Assembly (NCBI RefSeq): GCF_964355755.1
Contig: NC_092679.1
Span: 6,078,001 to 6,138,000 of the forward strand
Length of the DNA stretch: 60,000 bases
Reading direction: 5' to 3'
Origin: Antedon mediterranea
Taxonomy: Eukaryota > Echinodermata > Crinoidea > Comatulida > Antedonidae
Shown: in pieces, positions 8,877 to 20,800 of the stretch
How the letters are laid out: each line of letters starts with the position of its first letter
How positions within the stretch are numbered: the stretch's first letter is position 1
Made by a program: the position numbers and the translations under genes
Notes under the pieces: model-generated
Told to the model about the DNA's origin: nothing
The model's database searches: none
What the model saw: only the letters and a program-made list of their open reading frames with translations

Positions 8877-11800
8877 GTAGGTATCTTGCTTCTGTTATAT
8901 CACGTATCGAGTAGGCTTGCATCGGCTGTCTGGGTGGGACTTACTAAAAGTAGTTTCAAGGGTGCAGACGATAGCCGGAAACGTCAAACTTTTGATGCCT
9001 GATGGCTTACCAACTGAAAAAAATATGCCCTATGAATTTAACATAAAAATTTGAATTTTTACTTGAATTTACTGCTCTTGTGGAGAAAGAGTTAAGATGT
9101 GATCCCCTGCTGGCCCCGATACTGTGTAGTTAGTTTTGTATTGAAAACTATCATTTATTTTAATAAAGATACTTTACAGAACCTACCTACCAGTACAATT
9201 AATTTACACATCAGGTTTTACAGATGACAGAATGCTGGTTGGGTGGGGTCTAAGATTATAAAAAAAAAGTGGTGGGGAAGCAGTTTCACTAGGCCCAGGG
9301 CTAATTATAATATTGGTGACAAAATGTAGACAATTATATCGCGATGATACTGCTTTAATGGAAAGTAAATAAAACTAATCATGCATAAATAAATATTTTA
9401 TTTATTTAATCTTTAAGGAAATTGAATGCGTAATGCATTGTTTTCTGAATACATTTATGAATTGAGCGAAAATTATTGTTGATGTATAGAAAAGAACAAA
9501 ATTTACACTGGCAGATAGATCCAGTATTTTGTTTAATTAATTAATTTCACAGGGATTGGACAAAAATTTTGAAGATTAATTGTTGAACTTAAACTAATGT
9601 CGTATTAGCCGATCTTTTTGCATTTTAATGTTTTATTTAATTATTTGTCACTACTCAAAACTCACATTTACTGATATTTTTGGCAGTGTCATGAGCAATG
9701 ACCGTTGAAATGGCGCTATATAAATAAAAAAATTGATTGATATATATCGGAGAATCAGACTTTGGCGCATTTGTAATTTTTGGAATTTAGAAGTTTTGTT
9801 GTTAATTATGGTTAGTACAGTAGTAATATTAATATCAAGGTAACTCTTATATATACATAACATCGGCAGGGGTTTGAGGCTCACTCACTCCATGGTTCTG
9901 GTGGTAGAACGAGTCTTCTCGGATAAGGACTATAAACCGTGGGTTCAGTGTACACATCTAGCTTGTGTGCATTTTAAAGAACCTAGTACATCTTTCGAGA
10001 CGAGTAGGGGGTTACCCCGGTGTATTAGTACATCACAGCCACTGATCACCAACTGGGCCCTCTGGGAGACCAGTCATTGACTGAAGAGGTTACCCAGTAT
10101 AAATCTACGCTCGCGCTAACCGTTCGCCAATGGCGACTGGAGTCTCCATTTGGCGAAAATAATTATTGCTTCGTTCGCCAAATTGGCGAAAACACATTTC
10201 CAAGCCTAGGCCTAGCCTGATCGGCGTGACTTCTTATGGGAGCGAGAATTCGCCACACTTTGGTACTTTCTGACTCGGGTACACTTTTTACCACCACAGC
10301 ATTTTATGTGACGACGTCACGATCGCCTTGTTCATTTTTTTTAGTTCTGTTTAAACATGCGCAGAGCGTGCCTCGATGACGTTTTAATGACACACAGTTA
10401 ATGTGATTGGTTCGTGGCCGGCCGTCGACGTGATGATGAGCGAATAAAACTAAAAGGGGAAGTCCCTATTCTTCGACGTAGAAAATGAACTTCGAGAAGA
10501 AAATGTAAACAGCAACATGTGGACGAATACTTCCGTAAACGAGGCTGTTCTGTTATTTAAAAAGGGGAATTTTAAATTTAACAAAGTAATTGCCTCAATA
10601 GTATAATGTTAACATGTTTAATTTTATTTCCCTTTCGATTATTCTAACCGAAAGTTGCGCTTTAAATTGAATAGCTAAGAAACAGCGTATACTACAACGG
10701 CAACCCTGGCCAAAGCGCGTTTCGGCCGCCTACATAGAATGGGTTACGGCCGCTGCATATCAAATTCAAAGCTTCTTAAATTTCTGCGGTACATTTCTTC
10801 CTAACCTACTTGTTTTATATTATTAATAGATTGATAAATATTCCACTTATTAAATAATTTAATAAATCGGTAAAATTGACGTTTCGAAGCAAATATTCCA
10901 TGATGAGAGGCGACATTTTTCGACATGCCTCGTGTGCGGCGAAGACTAGTTCAGAAAATGGAACAGTCCACTGCGGTGTTTATCCAATCATTAATTAACG
11001 CGCTAATACATGCATACCATGCACATTGCCTGGGCGACGGTAATTTAGTAATAAGCGGAGAACTGAATCCCCCGTAAGGAAAATGGTAAACACTGATATT
11101 TATGGTAGGGATTATTTTTTTCAGTGGTTGGTCTTGTTGGCTTCTTCGCACGAGGTCCACGCAAAATCAAATAAAACGATGTGGTTTATCAAACAGAAAT
11201 ATAAATTAGCTTTAATTCAATACTAAATTAGCCAGATTTTGATAATGAGAAAGACTCAAAAATTCAATTTTTATCGTTAAAATTGACATATGAGGCGGAT
11301 GTACATATAAATAATAACCGATTTACATATCAAAATAAAGAGTATTTAAAGCCTGATAACATGCAACAAAAATTACTCCACCACCTATTATAGACCTCGT
11401 GCGATCGGGTGCGAAAATGGGTAGGTGTTTTCCAAAGTTATTTTTTAGCGCGCGGATTTCGGCTCGCCGGCTTTTGTACCTCATTTTTAACTCGCGTTTT
11501 CTATTAAAATATTTAATAAACATAGATTAAAAATATATAAAAACAATCCCTTAAACAAGATCTTTCCAGGCATATAATTTTTATTCTCATGGGTACATAA
11601 GAAATAGCATATTTTTAACTTCAAAGACACGTCACTTTTTGAAATTTCACGAACGTGTTAAAATCACGGTAACGAAAATCAGCTTCAGTGGGATACCTAA
11701 TAATAATGTAAATGTAAAAGAAGTAAAATAACAAACAAATACATGCATTATTTATTTAATATTTTGCGAATTTTTATGGTTTTTTACATTTTTAAAAAGG

Positions 11801-14800
11801 ATTTTCAATTTGGCTAATGTTTTTCAAAACCTTTCGCCATTTTGGCGAACGAAAATTTGACCTTAGCGCGAGCGTAGTAAATATATATTTCAATCAATCA
11901 AGAGGAGATCCCATAAATCATGGGAGAATCAGGGACGGGTCCAGGATTTAGAAATAGGGGGGGGCGTAGCTTTGCGAGCGAAGCGAGCAAACATTGGCTG
12001 GGGGCCAGGGGGCCGCCGAGGGCCCCCGGTGCGTTCTAGCGCATTGTAAGTCGTTTAAAACGATTTACAAACAATTCATAATGTCATTTACCAAACACTC
12101 TAAAGCTCGCAAATTACGACATGTGGAACATGCAGCTGATACTTACCTAGGGTACCAAAGCAAGCTAACAACTTGCCTGTACTTTACATCTAAATTTTTA
12201 CAACGCGACGATGTTTTTCAGCTTTTATATAAGATGTTCAAAGAGGGACTCACAAACCTTAAAGGGGGGTTCCGGGTTTAAAATGAATAGTAAAAAATGT
12301 AAAATATATTTGTTTGTCTCTTGAACGGTAAAAGTTTCAATTTATATAAGCGCCCAGTGAAGCAGAACGAAGGCTGTGAAATCAGGCCAGATTACAAGTG
12401 CAGCTACGGCAAAATCACACTGTGGTTACAAAATAGGAAATTCGTGAAATGGTCCATCTTCCGACGACTCGTTATCAAAAACCATATCAATTACTTTTGT
12501 AAAATTATACTTATCTGATGTAATTTTAGTCGGTCTTCCCATTTATAAAGTCAATTTTTTATGAAAATTCATCAAAACAGTGAAAAATTAGATATGTTTG
12601 CACTTTACGTTTGCCGATTTTCGCACCGACTTAGGGAAAAATCAAAATCAATGAAGCGTAACGTATACTGTACATTCCTGCTGAGGATCGAGCGAGACGA
12701 AAATACACGTGCTCTCTCTGCTGCCCATGCCTGGCATCGTCACGTGATAAGCAGATACAACAATACCAAACTGGTCGGGTCGCGTATACCCCGTCTATAA
12801 TCACAACATGAACGATGTACAGTATTTGATTGAAGGTCGACTTGACCTACCGGATTGGTATAGATAATATAGCTCGAATGAGAGAGTTGGAATATTTGTG
12901 TAGTGCAGCCTATAGTAAAAGGCCTGGTAGTATCAATTCGCATAGGGTCTACTACACTAGCTAGCTCAATTTTTAACTGGGCCGGATCGGCTAGGTCTCC
13001 TTCCTACTACCTGGTCTACTTGCTTGATGCATGAGTATCCGCTTTTTTGGAGAGTAAACTAAGCCTATTTTATTTTAGGCCTACTTAGACGATCGGAACA
13101 CCATACGTGTGGACGGCGATCGGACCTTGTTTTGCTTCAATATTTACAGCCGATTTTGTAGAACGTTTTAGGTTTAGATTGTTTAGGAGTTTGGTTGATA
13201 GGATGGGTTTTGTTATTTATGGGTCAATCGTCTAGTAGTAGGCTAGCTAGGCCCATGGGCCCCATTGTTTTAACGTAGCCATCGTGGCATGGAATCCCTA
13301 GTCAGAATGGCTCTCGCCCATATTATTATTAGGCTAGGCCTAGAGTAGTATTGGACGTGAAGCCGATAATACGATCTGTACTATAGAGGTATAAAAATAG
13401 TATAATTTATGACTCCGTATCTGTACTAAATTTTGTATTTCATTAAATGTCAAATAAATATATGCTACTACTGTTATTATTACACTTTAGGCCAGCTTAG
13501 AAAATCTACAAAAAATGTATTTCACAATGATCGGGTGGTGACGGTCGTCGTTTGACAGGGGAGAGAGATGTCAATTAGTTGACAAACACAACGTACATGA
13601 CGTCGCGAGTTTGGAATCCACTGGTGACGTGATTTTGTGAATATCTCATGAATATTAATGAGCTTCCCTAAGCTGCTGAAAAACAGACTTTCCATGAATT
13701 TACCCTAAAATGTATATGAAATTTAATTTTTTTAATTTCTCGTTATTACTTCTTCATTCTGACATGTCTATATTGTTATAATATTTTTTATTTAATAAAT
13801 AAACGATATTTAAAACCAATTTTAAACCCAGAATCCCCCTTTAACAGGTTTATAGTCTAAAGGTCAAGGTAAATCGAGGTAAATAAAATAAACTTGTCCT
13901 AGCCTAGGCCGGTATTATTTTCTTACACGTGCGCCGGGTCGATCGCGGTGACTACTTCTTCGCATCCATCATCCATGCAGCTAAAGTAAAATGATGTCAC
14001 GTTAAAGCGGGTCGTCACAGAGTCTCATGCATATTAATGAAGCAAACTTGCTGAGAGTGTTTTCCACCACCACGCAACACATGCGACGAGAGATTTATTG
14101 AAACTCCGAGCCATCGACTGACGATCATGTTTTTGACAATTAAAATCACGGCATATTCAACGACCTGGTTTAAACGATTGTTTAAAAATTAGCGGTCCGG
14201 CTCGATCATCATTACATTATATTTAGTGATTTGAAAAAAACAAAACACCCCTTTTGTCATCGCGATTTGTTTATGAGAATCATCGACGGAAAAGCAAATA
14301 AAACACTACAAGGGTCATGAAATGCTGCATGCAGCATTGTTAATATTTTAATAGTAATATGTTTTAATAAAATATAGGCCTAACGGGATAATTTTCATAG
14401 GCACTACAGTCCTAGCCTTTGTTTTTATTGTATTTAATAAATGGGCGCGTAGTGTAGCACTGACCATGTGACTTCATAAACTCTATTGATCGTCGGAGGT
14501 ACGTACCGCTACTCTACAATACGGGAGTGACGATCACAAAGGGTGCCGACCTGCTTAGTAAAACGCGACTAAGCTCACCACGTGGCTTTTATCAACTTGC
14601 TCCTTTTAGTTTTACACTTAACTGTGAATGATCGTTGGTAACGCTAGAGATTGATAGTAGGCTACACAAAGGATGTCGACGTACATGCTTGGTGAAATGC
14701 GATCAAGCTGACGATGTGCTCCGACGTACTATTTTCACTATGAAAATGAACGTCGAAACGATACGTGTTTTTAAAATCTATTTAATTTAAAAAAAAAAAA

Positions 14801-17800
14801 AAAAATCTTTAAAAAATAGGGGGGGGGGCGTACGCCCCACACGCCCCCCCGCTAGATCCGCCACTGAGAATCACAACAGTGTAAGGATACAATCTAAAAA
14901 CCCCCTTTGATGGGAGATATTTTGTAACCATTTCATCAACACCTTGGTAGTATGACAATCAGGTGTCAATACCAAACAAGCACCTGTGTAATATTATCTT
15001 ATAGTAATGCATTGTACTCCCATTTTGTACTGTCCGGACCTATACAATAGATTGTTCTACTGTTGTTCAGGAAAAAAATAAAGCTATTGATAATAGCTTT
15101 TAGAGATTCTATTGGCAGCGTTTTGTTTGTACAGTAGTGTTACTTAAAACCTCCTTTCACATAGTACATGTACAGTACACCACTTTATACAAACTTCTAG
15201 TGGTACTTAGTAGTGTCTAATCTAGGATTTTAGGCGAAAGAAAAATAGTTTTATGTCCCCTATCAACAATTTGTATAGCTGTACAAACTAAATATAAAAA
15301 AAAAAAAATTTTTTTTAAAGTAAATACAGTAGTCAATATAATAATATTTAATGGTTCATCATCATTAATTGATCATCATTTAATTAATTTAATGTGACCA
15401 TTTATTATAGTTTGTGGAAAAATTGCTTTTATTTGGCCTAGTATACAGTAAGCCTCTCATAAAAATCTGATACAACTAAGATTTTTGTGCTACAGACAAA
15501 AATTCACTAAAACAAAGAGAAATGTCACATATTAATTTATACTGTATGTACAACATTACTACTACTTCCAGTGTGTTTCCTACAATATTATTGTATTAGG
15601 CTGTTTAATGTCATGTCTACTACAAACCACTTCCACTGTACAATAGCTTCCTCCCACGAGGCCTATACAATGCCTTGATGGGTCTACCTACAACTTGTCT
15701 AGTGCAGTCATCACAAGCAGCAAGGTCATTCCATCTTACTGATAGGTTAATGGCCAATAGCAACTTCCAACTGAGTGTCTGTTTCTTCTGCCTGAAAACT
15801 GGATAAATATGGTGCGAAATTACTGTGCTCCCACCTCCAGAAACAACCTATTTCAAATAACTCGCAATTATTCCAATGTGATTTGCATTACAGTGTTATG
15901 TCTGAATAGATTAAAATTTGGCTGCCATTGCTATCTAAATAAGTACATGAGGCAGCTCCCATGTGGGCATATAATTACAGAATGGGGTTAAAATTCAATG
16001 TAAGTTTTATTGCTACAGTAGGATTACTGTACCCTACTGTACAAAAACCATCTGAAAATACACCATTGACATCCTACTGTAAGCCTAAGGTCACTCATAC
16101 TCTCACACCTGCAATTTTCAAAAGTTTTGACATCAAATTTGATCTTTTTTTTCTTCAGTTTATTTGCACATGTCGACTGCTTTATCATTTACAAGTCAGC
16201 CTGCTGGCCTGGATGTTAAGCAAGGAGAACAAGCCAGCTTTCAATGTGTGGTAGATGATCCTGAAAACGCCATTGTAACATGGACTTTAGATAATGTCCT
16301 GATCGAGGACACGTCGCGTCGGTTCGTTGACGGAGAATACTTGAGAATTATTGAAGTGCAGCGTAATGCAGATGACGGTGAATTTGTGTGTGTAGCAGAG
16401 GATAAGGTCACGGGGACAACAATAGAAAGTACGCCGGTTACACTTAACATTAAATGTGAGTAACAAATTATAACTACGGTATTATATTATATAGCCTACA
16501 GTATGTAAATAAATGGAAATATATTCCCTCGAACAAAATATTATTCCCTCTGGGATGTCAAATCTTATACAGTCGACTCCGCCTAAGTCGAATTCGCGTA
16601 AGTCGAAAAATCGCGAAAGTCGAATTTTTAGGAAAGTCCCAATTCTTTCCTATACATTTAACTGTGTAATTTTTATTTGTAAGTCGAATTTTTCTAAGTC
16701 GAAATTCGTCTAAGTCGACGTCTTTTTGGGGTCCGAATACACACATTCTTTATTGATTTATATTACATAGCCTATGTAAATACGCTAACGTGATTGGTTG
16801 AAACTGCATCACATGACTACCGCTGCGAGGATCGTAAATCGTATATATCCTCGAGAACGATGATATTGACTGTGTAATTTTCGCGTAATTATCGTGTCCC
16901 TTGTCATTAAACATATAGATTCTCGAGTACGATGATATTGACTGTGTAATTTTCGTGTGCCAACACTCGCGTTGCCAATAAATAAACAAAAGTCATCAAC
17001 TCGATCTTGAACTCGGGTGGAATTGTCACTCCATCGCAAGACAACGCTTCAACCGTTGCGCCACGGAAGTTGCTTGAAGAATTTAATCTTCTAAACTATT
17101 TAAACTATGCATACATAGCGCCCTCATTTGTTAAAAGTCCACCCTAAATGTGATGAAACACCGTTTGTGATTGGTCAATACTCACGGTAGTAACCTAGTA
17201 ACTAGTACGCGCTGAACATCCGGTGATTCGGCTCCTCGAAGATCGAGAAGAAGACGAATTGTTTATTCGGCCTACCTGATTATAATATTATTATTTTTAA
17301 TAGGCTTATTGATGGAAATTCTTCTGTTAATTTAAACGACCTAGGCCTAAGTGAATATTTTATTGCCAAGGAATCATTAATTAGTAATTATCTGTATATT
17401 ATTCTTCGCAAGGTAAGGTGTCTAGGCAGGCTTGTTTAAATACAATACAAATACTATAGGAAGGAGGCCTAGCCTAGCTTCACCCAACCCAGCAGACTTG
17501 TTCTTGGCTATATAATATAACAGATATTGCCTTTTATATCGGTTAAATATAAGATTTGACATCCCCTCGGGAATGATATTAGGTTCTCGGGGAATATATA
17601 TTTCCTTCAGCTGGCGCTTCGGGATATATATATTCCCTCGAACTTAATATCATTCCCTCGGGGATGTCAAATCTTATATTTAACCTCTAAGCAGTCAATA
17701 TCTGTATAATATCGTATAAGTCGAAGTCACAAATTACGCGGCAACAACGCGCTAAAAAAGCCGATGAAACGTACGTAATTCGATAAACAAACAACAGAGG

Positions 17801-20800
17801 GGATAATGTGGGACCATATCGGTTCTCTCAAGCAGGTTGTATAGTATAGGCGGCGTCCTACAACTCGCACTAGTGTATGAGTTGTTTCAGATCGAGTTGA
17901 GAGCTTGAGCGGCGTTTTGTGGGTACCTATTTTGTGCTAGACAGATTGCAATAAACAATGGATACCGATTTCGAATAAAAACCGAAATGTATTTATTATA
18001 CGTTTTTGTATTGTTTCGGGCTTAAACCATAAAAGAAAATACAGTTTATCATTGCCGATAAAGAGGCTTAGCATTTATTAGGCCTAGCTAGCTAGCTAGC
18101 TAAGCAAACTCAATTCAAGAAGGCTCATCGCGTGGTGGGCCTCGATAGCGCCAGGGCAGGGTCCACTAGGCCTAGCCATAGCGCGGCTAGCGAGTGAACC
18201 TAGGCCTAGGCCTAGCATTTTTTTGGCAAATCTGTAAGTCGAAGTTCGCGTAACTCGAATTTTTATACCGGTCCCATTAGATTCGACTTAGGCGGAGTCG
18301 ACTGTATTTACAGTAACCTCTAAGCAGGCAATACTACTGTATAATATTATACTGTAGTGCTACTGTAATATTACTGTAATATTACTGTACCTTTATAAAG
18401 TTATAAGTATTCAACCTTGGTAATTTTTAACCACTGAACTGTACTATTGTACAATAATTTTCAAAATGAAGAACCTTTGACATATTAAATTGCATTCTGT
18501 AAAAGGTTTTGCATCCTGTAATAATGTAACTTACTGTACATATTAATACAGTATACTGTACTGTACTGTACAGTAACAGCCTTAGACAGTAGTTTAATGG
18601 TAAGTCAACATCTGAAAGTTTACCAGACTGTACAGTAGTGCAGGGCTGTAGCAACCAGTACTGCTAATAAGGTTTCAACCTGACCACTTTTTCACAGAAG
18701 CCTTTGACAACCCAGTGGTTTGAACAGAGATTGTTTCCTTTTCTTGTGAAAATCGGACCACTTTATTTCTCGTGGTTTACAGTACATCCCTGTAGTGTAT
18801 TCTCATATTTAAAATTTCAAAAAAATAATTTATTTGCAGCACCATTGTCTCTTGTGTTTTAACATTCTTTACTTTTCAATTATCAATATTATATGGAATT
18901 ATTATGTTGCAACTACAGTATAGATTAATCTCTCGATTTGCTAAGAATGCCAAAGGTCAATATTGCACAAGTGAACATTATGTATTCAACATGCCACTGT
19001 ACATAGAACAGTTGCTGTTGACTTTGATAAATCACACGTAAAACAATTATGATCCGTAGAAAGTTCTCTCTTTTAACTAAATTATCTGGTTAATGGAATC
19101 CAATCAGCAGTTCGCTTTTTCTAACTTTAAAGTTGCGCCACTGAAGCGCTCTCATTAGTTCATTAGTTGAAACATGACTGTTTCGATTAGATGAAATTAT
19201 TCAAAATAATAATGTTTTAAGATGAACTTGCATTGAACTAGTGAACAAGCAGTTTTAAGCTGTGTGTTGTGACATGCGTGAAAATTTGATATAAATCTAG
19301 TATAGTAATTCTTTGCTGTTGTGTGTAATCTCATATTTTATCAGTGATCACAAACTATGTATATTAAAATATCCTGTACGTGATACTTGATGCATATTAG
19401 CAATTTGTCTACCATACTAATATGTGTGTTATATTAACAAAAAATGTGTACAGCATGTTATTTGTAATTTACAGTACTTACTATTTCTACAGTACAGTAC
19501 AGTAGTACTGTACTTTACAGTATTATTGTTGATTATTTAAAATTTCATAAAAATTATTCAGAATCAGAATAATTATATCAAGCCATCTTAAATATTTACT
19601 ATTGCCGTAGCGAGTTGGTAATGATGATTGACCGTAGGCATACAGTATTATATATTAATAAATGGAGCAAAGACCCTTCAGAAATAGAATACACAATTGG
19701 AAATTGCCTACAGTATGTTATCAAGATTGTCTTTTCTCTTTAATTATACTACTGTATATTAATACAGAACTTTCCCAACAGGTACAGTAACATTTAAATA
19801 ACTGTATAATTGAATTGTAGTATCGCATACTTATCATGCCTAAATTACCTGGATAAACCAACAATAGTTCATACTCTCTCAGGGGACAAAATGATAAGTT
19901 GGACATCCCTCTGTTATAATAGACTCTATATAATAGACTTTGGAGAGTTGAATATACAGTACAGTACAGTATCGGCCATTAAAATATCAGTAGTTCTGCT
20001 ACATGTACACAGTATTTTGCAGATACAGTACCATACTGTATGAGTACAGTGGACAGCACAGTATTTTTCGGGGGAACAGTAATTGTACAGTAGTTTTCGG
20101 AGGAACAGTATTGTACAGTTCGGAGAACAGTATTGTACAGTAGTTTTCGGAGAACAGTATTGTACAGTTCGGAGAAAAGTATTGTACAATATTTTTCGGA
20201 GGAACAGTATTGTACAATATTTTTTGGAGGAACAGTATTGTACAATATTTTTTGGAGGAACAGTATTGTACAATATTTTTCGGAGGAACAGTATTGTACA
20301 ATATTTTTTGGAGGAACAGTATTGTACAATATTTTTCGGAGGAACAGTATTGTACAATATTTTTCAGGGAACCAGTATTGTACAGTAGTTTTTTAGTGAA
20401 CAGTATTTTTCGAGGGAACAGTATTGTTTCAATTATCAATATTATATGGAATTATTATGTTGCAACTACAGTACAGATTAATCTCTCGATTTGCTAAGAA
20501 TGCCAAAGGTCAATATTGCACAGGTGAACATTATGTATTCAACATAACTTTCATGGAAAGTATATATTGATTCTATATGTGCAAAACTATCAAAAATTCT
20601 ACATCTGTTTTATAGATTGAAAAGTTTTACATCTCCTAAAATTATTAAAAGATTATACAATGCTCTATTTTTATCACTTTTTGACTATTGTTCAACAGCC
20701 TGGGGTACTGGTTCAAACGCCCATATTTTAAAATTGCAAAGGGTACAAAATAGAGCTGCACGATTATTTCTAGGTGCTGATATTCGAACTCCTGTTAGAC

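Larger units (their letters stand above)
16570..18304. mobile_element. pogo/Tigger-like non-autonomous element, TA target site
   Basis: TIRs start CAGTCGACTCCGCCTAAGTC at both ends and are followed by several AAGTCGAA sub-repeats. TA dinucleotides flank at 16568-16569 and 18305-18306. Tc1/mariner-type elements use TA, and CAGTCGACTC-type ends are typical of pogo relatives. No transposase frame in the 1.7 kb. It contains a palindromic MITE (17521-17704) and a tRNA-like stretch (17002-17075). Confidence 0.8.
16513..18345. repeat. palindromic-MITE half copy interrupted by the pogo-like element
   Basis: Left outside flank 16513-16569 (ATATATTCCCTCG...GGATGTCAAATCTTATA) and right outside flank from 18305 (TATTTACAGTAACCTCTAAG...) together match the right half of the intact copy at 17600-17704. 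Removing the pogo element with one TA restores continuity. Confidence 0.7.

Noticed and set aside
11994-12518. Small + strand ORFs in the 2.9-kb TIR element
   Set aside because: No recognisable motif, no splice or expression signal; they lie wholly inside a repeat.
16241-16450. Minus-strand ORF opposite the Ig1 exon
   Set aside because: Shadow of the PTK7 coding exon; the plus-strand Ig motif and splice sites are clear.
19926-20497. Multiple ORFs on both strands around 20 kb
   Set aside because: Artefacts of the 28-bp minisatellite.
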